DNA of 64,000 nt from the NCBI GenBank assembly GCA_944382705.1, contig CALWNE010000032.1, positions 1 to 64,000 of the forward strand, in the 5' to 3' direction. Shown here piece by piece: positions 8,282-17,694 of this stretch (the first letter of the stretch is position 1; each line of letters starts with the position of its first letter). The notes below the pieces were generated by a model. It was not told the DNA's origin, made no database searches, and saw nothing but the letters and a program-made list of their open reading frames with translations. A program made the translations under genes and the position numbers. This DNA comes from an uncultured Allofournierella sp. (GTDB lineage: Bacteria; Bacillota; Clostridia; Oscillospirales; Ruminococcaceae).

Positions 8282-9421
8282 ATGAGCAAACTGAAACTAA
8301 TGACCATCGTGGGCACCCGGCCGGAAATCATCCGCCTGGCGGCTGTGATTAAAAAATGCGATGTGTACTTTGACCAGATTCTGGTGCACACCGGCCAGAA
8401 CTACGACTACACCCTCAACGGCATCTTTTTTAAGGACCTGGGCCTGCGGGAGCCGGACCACTACCTGAACGCCGTGGGCGAGGATTTGGGCGAGACCATC
8501 GGCAACATCATTGCCAAAAGCTACAAGCTGATGGCCCAGCTTCAGCCGGATGCCCTGCTGATTTTGGGCGATACCAACAGCTGCCTGTCCGCCATTGCGG
8601 CAAAACGGCTGCACATTCCCATTTTCCACATGGAAGCCGGCAACCGCTGCTTTGACGAATGCCTGCCGGAGGAGACCAACCGCCGCATTGTGGACCACAT
8701 TGCGGATGTGAACCTGTGCTATTCCGAGCATGCCCGCCGCTACCTGAATGCGGAGGGCACCGCCAAGGAGCGCACCTATGTAACCGGCAGCCCCATGGCA
8801 GAGGTACTGCGGGCCAATCTGGAACAGATTGAGGCTTCGGATGTGCTGGGGCGGCTGGGGCTGGAAGCTGGCCGCTATATGCTGCTGAGTGCCCACCGGG
8901 AGGAAAACATCGACACCCAGCAGAACTTTGTGGCCCTGTTCTCCTCCATCAATGCCCTGGCCCAAAAGTACGATATGCCCATCTTGTACTCCTGCCATCC
9001 CCGCAGCCGCAAACGGCTGGAGGCCATGAACTTTGCCCTGGATGAGCGGGTGCGCCTGCACGAGCCTTTGGGCTTTCACGATTACAACCATTTACAGATG
9101 AACGCCTTCTGCGTGGTGAGCGACTCCGGCACCCTGCCGGAGGAATCCAGCTTTTTTACCAGCATCGGCAAGCCCTTCCCTGCGGTGTGCATCCGCACCT
9201 CCACCGAGCGGCCGGAAGCTTTGGACAAGGGCTGCTTTATCCTGGCGGGCATCACCGCCGGCGGGGTGGAACAGGCGGTGGAAACCGCCGTTGCCATGAA
9301 CCAGAACGGTGATCTTGGCATCCCCGTGCCCAACTATGTGGAGGATGTTTCCACCAAGGTGGTAAAAATCATCCAAAGCTATGTGGGCGTAGTCAACAAG
9401 ATGGTGTGGCGTAAATTCTAA
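8282..9421 (+). CDS. fnlC: UDP-N-acetylhexosamine 2-epimerase (FnlC type)
   Basis: 379 residues, a non-hydrolysing UDP-GlcNAc 2-epimerase (WecB family). Family motifs are present: GTRPEIIRLA at the N-terminus, HMEAGNRCFDE, PEETNRR, SAHREENID and SDSGTLPEE. Placed after fnlA and fnlB it most likely makes UDP-L-FucNAc by C2 epimerisation, not ManNAc. The ribosome site AAGGAG is seven bases before ATG 8282. Confidence 0.88.
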   Translation: MSKLKLMTIVGTRPEIIRLAAVIKKCDVYFDQILVHTGQNYDYTLNGIFFKDLGLREPDHYLNAVGEDLGETIGNIIAKSYKLMAQLQPDALLILGDTNSCLSAIAAKRLHIPIFHMEAGNRCFDECLPEETNRRIVDHIADVNLCYSEHARRYLNAEGTAKERTYVTGSPMAEVLRANLEQIEASDVLGRLGLEAGRYMLLSAHREENIDTQQNFVALFSSINALAQKYDMPILYSCHPRSRKRLEAMNFALDERVRLHEPLGFHDYNHLQMNAFCVVSDSGTLPEESSFFTSIGKPFPAVCIRTSTERPEALDKGCFILAGITAGGVEQAVETAVAMNQNGDLGIPVPNYVEDVSTKVVKIIQSYVGVVNKMVWRKF

Positions 9422-9449
9422 AAGCCCCCAGGCAGGAGTGTTTATAAGC

Positions 9450-10691
9450 GTGAAACGAATTTTAGTGGTCAGCCAGCATTTCTGGCCGGAGCCCTTCCGC
9501 ATCAACGATGTTGTGGAGGGCTTTGTCCAGCAGGACATTCAGGTGGATGTGCTGTGTGGTCTGCCCAACTACCCCAAGGGGGAATGGTTTGAGGGCTACC
9601 GCTACACCACCCCCCGCCGCCAGCAGTACAAGGGCGCCCAGGTGTTCCGTGCCGGGGAAATTCCCCGCCGGGGCAACACCGGCCCCATGATTTTTTTAAA
9701 CTACATCAGCTGGCCGGTGTTTGCACTGTTTCATCTCTGGCGGCTGAAAGGCCCCTACGATGCAGTGCTTTGCTACAACACCAGCCCGGTGCTCATGAAT
9801 CTGCCTGCAATTTTGTATGCAAAGCTGCACCGGGTGCCCCTGGTAAGCTATGTGCTGGACATCTGGCCCGAAAACCTTTACAGCGTGCTGCCGGTGTCCA
9901 ATCCCCTGCTGTGCCGCATTGCCCTTTGGGTGAGCGATTGGCACTACAAACAGGCCGACCGGCTGATTGCCATGAGCGACTCGCTGAAAGAGCGGCTCAT
10001 GGAGCGCACTGGCTTTGATTCCAGCCGGGTTTGGGTTATCCCCCAGCATTGCGAGGATTTTTACGCCCAGCCCGGCCATGACCCTGCCTTGGAGCAGCGG
10101 TTTGCAGGGGGTTTTAATCTGCTGTTTGCAGGCAATTTCAGCCCTGCCCAAAGCCTGGACACCGTCATTCGGGCGGTGGTGCAGGCAAAGCAGCAGGGCG
10201 CCCAGGACCTGCGTTTGATTTTGGTGGGGGACGGCATGAGCCGCCCCCAGCTGGAGCAGCTTGCTGCCCAGCTGAACGCCCAGGACACGGTGGTCTTTGC
10301 AGGCAGTACTGCCCCGCAGAACATTCCCTGCTACACCAGCCTGGCCCAGGCCCTTGTGGCCCCCTTGAGTGCCAGCCCGGATTTGGGCATGACGGTACCT
10401 GCCAAGATTGCCAGCTATATGGCCGCTGCAAAGCCCATTCTGGCCAGCATGGACGGGGAGGGTGCCCGGGCGGTGGAGCAGGCCCAGTGCGGCTACACCA
10501 GCCCTGCACAGGATGCAAACGCCCTGGCGCAGCGCATTCTTCAGCTTTACAACACCAGCCCCCAGCAGCGGGCTGCCATGGGCCAGCGGGCCTTTGCCTA
10601 CTACCAGGCTCACTACCAGCGCAGCAGCGTGCTGGAACAGCTGGTGCAGGCTTTAAGCGGCCCTGCTCCCATCAACGATACTGTGAGGTGA
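9450..10691 (+). CDS. Glycosyltransferase family 4 (WbuB/FucNAc-transferase-like)
   Basis: 413 residues, a GT-B fold glycosyltransferase. The N-terminus (ILVVSQHFWPEPFRIND, then GLPNYPKGEWFEGY) is typical of the WbuB/WcaI group that transfers FucNAc or Fuc in O-antigen-like pathways. The C-terminal donor domain holds SPDLGMTVPAKIASYMAA. Start GTG at 9450 has AGGAG at 9434-9438; GTG at 9438 overlaps that site and is less likely. Its place straight after fnlABC suggests UDP-L-FucNAc as donor (inference). Confidence 0.85.
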   Translation: MKRILVVSQHFWPEPFRINDVVEGFVQQDIQVDVLCGLPNYPKGEWFEGYRYTTPRRQQYKGAQVFRAGEIPRRGNTGPMIFLNYISWPVFALFHLWRLKGPYDAVLCYNTSPVLMNLPAILYAKLHRVPLVSYVLDIWPENLYSVLPVSNPLLCRIALWVSDWHYKQADRLIAMSDSLKERLMERTGFDSSRVWVIPQHCEDFYAQPGHDPALEQRFAGGFNLLFAGNFSPAQSLDTVIRAVVQAKQQGAQDLRLILVGDGMSRPQLEQLAAQLNAQDTVVFAGSTAPQNIPCYTSLAQALVAPLSASPDLGMTVPAKIASYMAAAKPILASMDGEGARAVEQAQCGYTSPAQDANALAQRILQLYNTSPQQRAAMGQRAFAYYQAHYQRSSVLEQLVQALSGPAPINDTVR

Positions 10692-10697
10692 ACCGGT

Positions 10698-11408
10698 TTG
10701 AAGGTTTTGGTAATTATCCCCTGCTATAACGAGTCCAGCAACATTGTGCAGGTGGTGAACAATCTGCGTACCGCCTGCCCCCAGGTAGATTACATCATTG
10801 TGAACGATTGCTCCACCGATAACACCCGCCAGATTTTAAAGGAACACCAGCTGAACTATCTGGATCTTCCGGTGAATCTGGGCATTGGCGGCGGCGTGCA
10901 GTGCGGCTATCTCTATGCCATGGAGCAGGGTTACGACATCACCATTCAGATGGACGGCGACGGTCAGCACGACCCCCGCTACCTGAACCAGGTGATTGAG
11001 CCGGTGGCCCAGGGCAAGCTGGATTTGTGCATTGGCAGCCGGTTTATTCAAAAAAAAGGCTTTCAAACCAGCTTTATGCGGCGGCTGGGCATCCGGTTTT
11101 TAAGCGGGCTGATTCGGCTGCTCACCGGCCAGCAGCTGCTGGATGTAACCAGCGGATACCGGGCCTGCAACCGGGCAATGACTGCCTTTTTTGCAGCCCA
11201 CTATGCCCAGGACTACCCCGAACCGGAGGCCATCGTCACTGCTTTGTGCAACGGCTTTCGGGTGGGGGAAGTGCCGGTGGAAATGGTGGAACGCCAGGGC
11301 GGCGTTTCCTCCATCCGGGCCTTTAAGAGCGTTTATTACATGATCAAGGTAAGCCTTGCACTGGTCATTCACCGAATTGGTGCCCGGCAGAAAGGATGGA
11401 CTGCATGA
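10698..11408 (+). CDS. Glycosyltransferase family 2 (polyprenyl-phosphate sugar synthase-like)
   Basis: 236 residues. A GT-A fold with PCYNES at the start, NDCSTDNT, and a metal-binding QMDGDGQHDP. It resembles dolichol/undecaprenyl-phosphate glycosyltransferases and has no long membrane tail. Start TTG at 10698 follows GAGGTGA. Its stop overlaps the start of the next gene (ATGA at 11405-11408), so both are translationally coupled; GT2 next to DUF2304 is a recurring pair in glycan loci. Confidence 0.85.
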   Translation: MKVLVIIPCYNESSNIVQVVNNLRTACPQVDYIIVNDCSTDNTRQILKEHQLNYLDLPVNLGIGGGVQCGYLYAMEQGYDITIQMDGDGQHDPRYLNQVIEPVAQGKLDLCIGSRFIQKKGFQTSFMRRLGIRFLSGLIRLLTGQQLLDVTSGYRACNRAMTAFFAAHYAQDYPEPEAIVTALCNGFRVGEVPVEMVERQGGVSSIRAFKSVYYMIKVSLALVIHRIGARQKGWTA

Positions 11409-11764
11409 GCCCTTTATTTCAGCTGCTTTTGTTTGCAGGCTCTCTGGTTTTTTTAATGCTTGTGGTCTACATGGTCAAAAAAAGCCTGCTGGGGGTGCGT
11501 TTCAGCCTGCCCTGGCTGGTGCTGGGCGGTTCCATGCTGGTGCTCTCGGTGTGGACCTACCCCGCTAAGGTATTGCGGGCCCTTTTGCAGATTGAAGTAG
11601 TCTCCAACATGATTTTTTTGTTCATGATTGGCTTTATATTGCTCATTCTGCTGGCTTTGTGTTCTGCGGCAAGCAAACAGTCCGAACAGCTTAAACGGCT
11701 TACCCAGGCCAACGCCATTTTGGAGGAACGGGTGCGCAAGCTGGAGCAGCAGCTGCACCGGTAA
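11405..11764 (+). CDS. DUF2304 family small membrane protein
   Basis: 119 residues. Three hydrophobic helices (about 3-22, 34-54 and 65-88) precede a charged, heptad-like C-terminal helix (SEQLKRLTQANAILEERV). This layout fits DUF2304. ATG 11405 is chosen since AAAGGA lies eight bases before it and it overlaps the GT2 stop. It may anchor or present lipid-linked sugar to the GT2 partner; that role is inferred from pairing only. Confidence 0.75.
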   Translation: MSPLFQLLLFAGSLVFLMLVVYMVKKSLLGVRFSLPWLVLGGSMLVLSVWTYPAKVLRALLQIEVVSNMIFLFMIGFILLILLALCSAASKQSEQLKRLTQANAILEERVRKLEQQLHR

Positions 11765-11833
11765 GCCAGCCTGCTGCGGCAGAGCACCCCTTTGCCGTAG
11801 CACAAATTTTGTAAGGGAGACCGAGGTGCAACA

Positions 11834-13285
11834 ATGGACTTTAATACGCTGATTTTTTTGGGGTTCTTTGCAGGCACAGCTGTTTTAACCTACTGTATGC
11901 CCCAGCGTGTAAAACCCTATTTTTTACTGCTGGCCAGCTACCTGTTTTACTGCTACCAACCCCAAAATCTGCAATTGGTGTGGGTGCTGGTGTGTGCAAC
12001 CCTCATCACCTGGCTGGGCGGCATTCTGCTGGGCAGCTCCAAGCTGAATTTTTTATGGCTGCGGCGCACCGTGCTGGGTGCCTGCCTTGCCTTCAGCGGC
12101 TACTGCCTGGTTCGCTACAAATACTATGATTTTGCGGCCCAGCTGCTCCGGGATACCCTCTCGCTCCAGCTGCCCAAGGTAAACCTGGTGGTTCCGCTGG
12201 GGCTTAGCTATTTTTTGTTTCAGAGCATGGGCTACCTGTTTGATGTTTACCGCCACAAGCAAAAGCCGGTGCTCAATCTTGCCCACTACGCCCTGTTTGT
12301 AAGCTTTTTCCCCTGTATTTTTACCGGCCCCATCGAGCGGGCAGGCCATCTGATTCCCCAGCTTACCGCCCCCCATAAGTTCAGCTACCAGCGCATGAGC
12401 GGCGGCGCCTTTCGGATGCTGTGGGGCTATTTTAAAAAGATGGTACTTGCCGACAGCCTTTCGGTGTTTGTAAGCGGTGTTTATGCCGCACCGCAGAACG
12501 CTGCCGGGCCGTACCTGCTGGCTGCCAGTCTGCTGTTCAGCTACCAGCTTTATCTGGATTTTTCCGGCTGCTGCGACATTGCCATTGGGGCCGGGCGTGT
12601 GCTTGGTTTTGACCTGACCGAAAACTTCCGCCGGCCCTTTGCCGCCTGTACTTACCAGGATTTGTGGCGGCGCTGGCACATCAGCCTTTCCAGCTGGTTC
12701 CGGGACTATGTGTATTTCTCGCTGGGGGGCAGCCGGTGCAGCCGCTGGCGGCAGATTCTCAACAACCTGATTACCTTTCTGGTCAGCGGTCTGTGGCATG
12801 GTGCCAGCTGGGGCTATGTGATTTGGGGTGCCCTCAACGGCATCATTCTTTCGGCAGGCCGCCAAACCCAGCAGCTGCGGGCGCAGCTTGCCCAAAAGAA
12901 CCCCCTCTACCGCATTGCCTGGTTGCGCACTGCCATCCAGCGGTGCTGTGTGTACCTTTTGTTTACCGCCTGCATCGTGTTTTTTGCGGCGGATTTGTAT
13001 GGCGGCAGTGCCTTTGCGGTGTATGCCGGGCTGTTTGAGGGCTGGAACCTCCCGTTCAGCCAGCTTTTGGCCGGTTTTGGGGATAAGGGCCTTACCCTTC
13101 CGGTTGCGCTGGTCTGCGCCGCTGGCATTCTGCTAACCGATTTTGTGGAGGCCCACGGCCCTGTGTCCAGCTGGATTCGCCGCCGCTGCGCCGCCGTGCG
13201 CTGGCCGCTGTACTACCTGCTGGCCCTGGCCATTCTGTTTTTTGCCTCCTTTGGCAAGTCGGCCTTCATCTATCAAAATTACTAA
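11834..13285 (+). CDS. MBOAT family O-acyltransferase (AlgI/DltB-like)
   Basis: 483 residues, a polytopic membrane acyltransferase. The family signatures DLWRRWHISLSSWFRDYVY and GLWHGASWGYVIWG, with the conserved active-site His, are both present. It likely carries acyl (acetyl) groups across the membrane for attachment to the glycan built by the upstream genes. The partner SGNH protein follows 12 bases later. ATG 11834 is preceded by GGGAG and a 69-base gap from the DUF2304 gene. Confidence 0.92.
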   Translation: MDFNTLIFLGFFAGTAVLTYCMPQRVKPYFLLLASYLFYCYQPQNLQLVWVLVCATLITWLGGILLGSSKLNFLWLRRTVLGACLAFSGYCLVRYKYYDFAAQLLRDTLSLQLPKVNLVVPLGLSYFLFQSMGYLFDVYRHKQKPVLNLAHYALFVSFFPCIFTGPIERAGHLIPQLTAPHKFSYQRMSGGAFRMLWGYFKKMVLADSLSVFVSGVYAAPQNAAGPYLLAASLLFSYQLYLDFSGCCDIAIGAGRVLGFDLTENFRRPFAACTYQDLWRRWHISLSSWFRDYVYFSLGGSRCSRWRQILNNLITFLVSGLWHGASWGYVIWGALNGIILSAGRQTQQLRAQLAQKNPLYRIAWLRTAIQRCCVYLLFTACIVFFAADLYGGSAFAVYAGLFEGWNLPFSQLLAGFGDKGLTLPVALVCAAGILLTDFVEAHGPVSSWIRRRCAAVRWPLYYLLALAILFFASFGKSAFIYQNY

Positions 13286-13297
13286 GGAGCTGCTGCC

Positions 13298-14686
13298 ATG
13301 AAAAAGCCTCTATCGATTTTACGGTTTATGGTGCGGCGCTTGCTCACTTTGCTGAGTATTGCCATCAAGGCTTTGTGTTTTGTGCCCATCCTGCTTTTTA
13401 TGGTCTGGTTCAACTACACGGTGGACATCAGCGGTCTGTTCCAGGGCGAGCTTGCCCCCCGTGAAATCTGCAATCTGCTGCTGGAAGGCAAAACCGTAGC
13501 CAACTACGACCAGATGGACGAACGGGCCGTTTTGGAGCTGTATGTACAAAATCTGAGCAAGGAGCAGGTTCCCACCACCCTGGCCATTGGCTCCAGCCGG
13601 GTGATGCAGCTCACCAAGGAGATTGCCGGGGATGCCAGCTTTTTTAATGCAGGCATGAGCGGCGCAGGCTTGATGGATGTGATCAATGCCTTTTACCTGT
13701 TTGACCGGGCAGACAAACTGCCCCAAACCCTGATTTTTGAGGTGGACCCCTGGCTGTTCAACGGTGTTTCCAGCCAGGATTTGAACAAACGGGCGGACAG
13801 CGAGCTGTTTGCGGAGTTTTTGCAGCTCTGCCTGGGGCGGGATACCGGCTACGAAGCCCCCAACCAGTTGGAACACTGGAAAGCCCTGCTGGACCCCTCA
13901 TATTTTCAGGGCAATGTTCGGTATTTTTTAAAGCAAAAACAGGAGCAAGCCGCAGCGGGCAGCCAGGCCAGCGACTCCCCCTTTTTTGCGGTGGATATGA
14001 GCCAGATTGACGATTTGAGCTACACGGTAAAGCGTCCGGACGGCAGCATCTACTACCAAAAGGATTTCCGCAACTGGACCTATGACCAGATGATGGCCGA
14101 GGTGCTGGCCCAGGCCGGTACCATCCAGCAGATGCACGGCTTTGATTCCATGGACCCCTATTGGACCCAGATTTTTGAGGAATTTGTTGCCTATGTGCAA
14201 AGCCGTGGGGTAAAGGTTATCTTTTTACTTACCCCCTACCATCCCTTTGTGCTCAAGCATGTGGCCAACAACCCCCAGGGGCTGGAGGGCTTTTTCCAGG
14301 TGGAGCCCTGGCTGCGCCAATTTGCCCAGGAGCACAATATCCCCCTGTATGGCAGCTACCACGCCAGCCGGGTGGGCATTCAGGAATGGCTGTTTTTTGA
14401 TGGCATTCACTGCAAGGGCGAGGCCCTGCGGCTGATGTTCCCCGGGGTGGAGGCCGCCTTGCAGGGCCAGCAAACCGCCTACCAGCAGGAGTACCTGAAC
14501 CGCTACGGCAAGGAATACCCTGCTCTGGTGGAGCAAGCCACCGTGGGCACCACTGCGGACTGCCTTGTGGTGGATGAAAACTGGTTCTTGCAGGCCCAGG
14601 CCGACACCGGCCTTGGAACCCCCTATGCGGCGGACTTTGACCAGGATGCCATTGAGGCACAGGCCAGCCAGGGCGATTCTCCTTAA
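13298..14686 (+). CDS. Membrane-anchored SGNH/AlgX-like acyl-transfer partner
   Basis: 462 residues. An N-terminal membrane anchor (about 16-42) leads to an extracytoplasmic SGNH-hydrolase-like domain. The nucleophile block is AIGSSRV near residue 103, and the Asp/His pair is in FFDGIHCKGEA near residue 370. Proteins of this type finish O-acetylation of exopolysaccharides with an MBOAT protein (AlgJ/AlgX or DltD-like systems). AAGGAG precedes ATG 13298. It is the last gene of the glycan operon, before two terminators. Confidence 0.82.
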   Translation: MKKPLSILRFMVRRLLTLLSIAIKALCFVPILLFMVWFNYTVDISGLFQGELAPREICNLLLEGKTVANYDQMDERAVLELYVQNLSKEQVPTTLAIGSSRVMQLTKEIAGDASFFNAGMSGAGLMDVINAFYLFDRADKLPQTLIFEVDPWLFNGVSSQDLNKRADSELFAEFLQLCLGRDTGYEAPNQLEHWKALLDPSYFQGNVRYFLKQKQEQAAAGSQASDSPFFAVDMSQIDDLSYTVKRPDGSIYYQKDFRNWTYDQMMAEVLAQAGTIQQMHGFDSMDPYWTQIFEEFVAYVQSRGVKVIFLLTPYHPFVLKHVANNPQGLEGFFQVEPWLRQFAQEHNIPLYGSYHASRVGIQEWLFFDGIHCKGEALRLMFPGVEAALQGQQTAYQQEYLNRYGKEYPALVEQATVGTTADCLVVDENWFLQAQADTGLGTPYAADFDQDAIEAQASQGDSP

Positions 14687-14747
14687 CAAGCCCTGGCAGC
14701 TTGGGCCACGCTCCTTGCATGGACCCAGGCAATGGGCCAGTGTGTTT

Positions 14748-14785
14748 GGGCTGGGCGTTGGTATCTGCTGACGCCCAGCCCTTTA
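14748..14785 (+). terminator. Glycan operon terminator 1
   Basis: An 11-bp perfect stem GGGCTGGGCGT/ACGCCCAGCCC (14748-14758 with 14771-14781) is followed by TTTAT. Confidence 0.65.
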
Positions 14786-14820
14786 TGCTTTGCAGCCGCT
14801 GAGGCCTTGCTTACAGCACA

Positions 14821-14853
14821 AAAAAAGCGTACCCTTTTGGGGTACGCTTTTTT
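14821..14853. terminator. Bidirectional terminator
   Basis: AAAAAAGCGTACCC pairs with its complement ending in six T residues (to 14853). It separates the glycan operon from the converging siderophore operon. Confidence 0.85.
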
Positions 14854-14894
14854 GTTTTGCGCTCTTGCAAAAATCTGCTGGGGGCTTGCCCGAC

Positions 14895-15926
14895 TCAGGC
14901 GGTCAGGCCCAATCCCTTTTCCAGGTCCTGCAGCATGACATCCAGCGCAGTAATGCCGCCTTCGGCGGTGTACCACACAGCGGGATGCTCCAGATAGATA
15001 ATCTGGTTGTTCTGGGCTGCCTGGGTTTTGTTTACCAGCTCGTTGTTCATGATTTCCTGGGCCAGCTTGGCACCTTCCGACGCAATGGCTGCGTCACGGT
15101 CCATTACAAAGATGTACTGGGGGTTTTTCTCCACCAAAAACTCAAAGGATGCCTCGTTGCCGTGGGTGGAGGTATCCAGCTGTGCATCTACGCCAATGTT
15201 TTCAAAGCCAATCTCACGGCCAATGATGGAACAGCGGCCGTCGTTGCCCAGCACATTAAAGCTGCCGCTGGTGCACATACCCACCACCGCACTCTTGCCC
15301 TGGGCAAAGTCTGCCAGGGCCTGAATCCGGCTGTCAAAACCAGCCATCAGGCTTTCCACCTGATCTTCCAGCCCAAACAGGGAGGCAATGGTGGTGGCAT
15401 TGGTGCGCACGCTCTCCACCACGCCAATCTCGGTATCGGTGGCCAGGTACACCACCGGGGCAATTTTGCTCAGCTCATCGTACTGGGAAGCCAGCCGGCC
15501 GCCAATAAAAATTACATCCGGCTCACAGCTCATGATGCTTTCCAAATCGGCCTCTTTAATGGTACCCAGATTTTTTACCGCCTTGTTCTCCACATAGCTT
15601 TGCAGATAGTCCAAAGAAGTTTTTGCGCTGCCCACAACCCGGTCACCTACGCCCAGAGCATCCAGAATATCCAGGGCAGCCATATCCAGCACCGCAATGC
15701 GCTGGGCATTGTAGGGCACTTCCAGGTCAATTACCTCTTTTGCCCCGTTCAGGCTCTTAATGGTAATGGTGCTGGGGGTTTCCTGCTGCTGAGTGGCAGA
15801 GGCCGAAGTGCTGGAAGCAGCAGAATGTTCGGATGCGGAATTGCCGGATGCCGCAGGCTGATTGCCGCAGGCTGCCAGCGAAAGGGCCAGAATGGCCGCC
15901 AGAGCAATGGATAACATCTTTTTCAT
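14895..15926 (-). CDS. yclQ: Siderophore ABC transporter, substrate-binding lipoprotein (YclQ/CeuE type)
   Basis: 343 residues. A lipoprotein signal with lipobox LAAC (Cys 21) is followed by a Ser/Ala-rich linker and a class III (FecB-like) binding fold. It would capture iron-loaded catechol-type siderophores at the membrane. Start ATG 15926 follows AAGGAG; the longer frame upstream has no ribosome site. It is the last gene of a four-gene importer whose order permease-permease-ATPase-binding protein equals yclNOPQ of Bacillus and ceuBCDE of Campylobacter. Confidence 0.88.
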   Translation of the reverse strand: MKKMLSIALAAILALSLAACGNQPAASGNSASEHSAASSTSASATQQQETPSTITIKSLNGAKEVIDLEVPYNAQRIAVLDMAALDILDALGVGDRVVGSAKTSLDYLQSYVENKAVKNLGTIKEADLESIMSCEPDVIFIGGRLASQYDELSKIAPVVYLATDTEIGVVESVRTNATTIASLFGLEDQVESLMAGFDSRIQALADFAQGKSAVVGMCTSGSFNVLGNDGRCSIIGREIGFENIGVDAQLDTSTHGNEASFEFLVEKNPQYIFVMDRDAAIASEGAKLAQEIMNNELVNKTQAAQNNQIIYLEHPAVWYTAEGGITALDVMLQDLEKGLGLTA

Positions 15927-15972
15927 GGGTATTCTCCTTCTTAAAACAATAATTTTTGTCAAAAATAAACAG

Positions 15973-16725
15973 TTAGTAATACAGACACAGGGGCCGTCCC
16001 TCCACCTGCTGGACTTCAAAATCCACCCCGTAAATTTCCGAGAGGTTTTCTTTGGTGATTACCTCCTCCACCGGGCCAAACTTTGCCACCTCGCCCTGCT
16101 TGAAGGCACAGATATAGTCGGAATAAAAGGCTGCATAGTTGATTTCGTGCAGCACCAGAATCACGGTTTTGCCCAGCTCGTCGCAAAGGCGGCGGACAAT
16201 CTTCATCATGTTGGTGGCATGGTAGATGTCCAGGTTGTTGGTGGGTTCATCCAGCAGGATGTATTCGGTATCCTGTGCAATTACCATGGCAATGTAGGCC
16301 CGCTGACGCTGACCGCCGGAAAGCTCGTCGATAAACCGATGTTCAAACTCCTCCAGCTCCATGTACCGAATGGCCTTGTCCACCATCTCCTCATCCTGCT
16401 GGGTCAGGCGGCTGCCGCTGTACGGAAAGCGGCCAAAGGCCACCAGTTCCCGCACGGTAAGTTTCATCTGGATGTTGTTGGACTGGGTCAAAATAGCCAG
16501 CCGCTTTGCCAAATCACGGCTTTTCCACTGTTTTAAATCCTTGCCTTCAAAGTGAATGTGGCCTTCATCCCGCTCCACCAGGCGGCTGATCATGCCCATA
16601 ACGGTGGACTTGCCCGCCCCGTTGGGGCCAATGAGCGAAAGCACCTTGCCTTTGGGGATTGTAAAGCTTACCTCATCCACCACGGTTTTTTGGTTGTAGC
16701 GTTTGATTAGTTGTTTAATCTGCAT
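15973..16725 (-). CDS. yclP: Siderophore ABC transporter ATPase (YclP/CeuD type)
   Basis: 250 residues, the normal size. Walker A is GPNGAGKST near residue 34, signature motif LSGGQRQR, Walker B YILLDEPTNNLD, and a late His (VLHEIN). It powers uptake through YclN/YclO. GGAGG precedes ATG 16725, and the site lies inside the end of yclO, three bases apart, so expression is coupled. Confidence 0.93.
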   Translation of the reverse strand: MQIKQLIKRYNQKTVVDEVSFTIPKGKVLSLIGPNGAGKSTVMGMISRLVERDEGHIHFEGKDLKQWKSRDLAKRLAILTQSNNIQMKLTVRELVAFGRFPYSGSRLTQQDEEMVDKAIRYMELEEFEHRFIDELSGGQRQRAYIAMVIAQDTEYILLDEPTNNLDIYHATNMMKIVRRLCDELGKTVILVLHEINYAAFYSDYICAFKQGEVAKFGPVEEVITKENLSEIYGVDFEVQQVEGRPLCLYY

Positions 16726-16728
16726 GGC

Positions 16729-17694
16729 TTACGCCCTCCTTTGCCGCAGCAGCAGGTACAAAAAGTAGATGCCGCCGCCCACGGTAATAAACACGCTGAT
16801 GGGCACCGCATAACTGTACACCCGTTCCACCAGCAGCTGACCGCCCACCAGCACCACCATGCCAATCAGCCCGGCTGCTGCAATCAAATGGGTGTGGCGG
16901 TAGGTGCGCATCAGCTGCCGGGCCAGGTTGGCCACAATCAGGCCCATAAAGGAAACCGGGCCAACCATGGCCGTGGCAATGGCAATGTACAGGGTAACCC
17001 CCAGCAGCAAGCGGCGGATGGTGCGGTCGTAATCCACCCCCAGGTTAATGGCCTGGGCCTTGCCCAGGGTAATCACATCCAGCAGGGCAAGGTCTTTGCG
17101 CAGCCAAAAGGCCACCGCCGCCATCAGCAGCACTGCCAGCAGCAAAATGCCGGAATTCACCCGGCTGAAGCTTGCCACCAGGGTGGCCAGCAAGGCGTCA
17201 TACTCGTTGGGATCCATCACACGGGTAAGGGTGCTTTGAATGCTGCCAAAAAAGGAGGTTAAAATGGTACCCACCAGCAGCACATACAGCACATTGTGCC
17301 GTGTTTTTTCAAAGATAAATCCATACAGAAGGGTGGCGGTAATGCCCATGAGCACCAAATCCACCCCAAAGGCAAGGTTCGGGCTGCGGGCAATGAGGCT
17401 GCCGGAGCCAAAAAAGAATACCACCACGGTGTGAATGAGGGTGTACAGAGAGTTCATGCCCAGCAAACAAGGGGTAACAATGTTGTTTTGAATGATGGAC
17501 TGAAACACAATGGAGGCACTGCCAATGCAAAAAGCCGTTACCAGCATCACTGCCAGACGGGGCACCCGCAGGCTAAAGGCAAAGGCAATGTACCGGGGGT
17601 CCACCCCAATGCACAGGTAGCCCGCCGCCACCAGCAGGGTGAGCAGCCCCAGCGCCGCCAGCTTGCGGCGGTTTACTTTTATGGCCTGGTTCAT
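16729..17694 (-). CDS. yclO: Siderophore ABC transporter permease (YclO/CeuC type)
   Basis: 321 residues, a FecCD-family permease with about nine to ten membrane helices. Segments such as QAINLGVDYDRTIRRLLL and TAMVGPVSFMGLIVANLAR are family signatures. ATG 17694 overlaps the yclN stop by four bases (ATGA), which indicates translational coupling. Confidence 0.92.
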   Translation of the reverse strand: MNQAIKVNRRKLAALGLLTLLVAAGYLCIGVDPRYIAFAFSLRVPRLAVMLVTAFCIGSASIVFQSIIQNNIVTPCLLGMNSLYTLIHTVVVFFFGSGSLIARSPNLAFGVDLVLMGITATLLYGFIFEKTRHNVLYVLLVGTILTSFFGSIQSTLTRVMDPNEYDALLATLVASFSRVNSGILLLAVLLMAAVAFWLRKDLALLDVITLGKAQAINLGVDYDRTIRRLLLGVTLYIAIATAMVGPVSFMGLIVANLARQLMRTYRHTHLIAAAGLIGMVVLVGGQLLVERVYSYAVPISVFITVGGGIYFLYLLLRQRRA

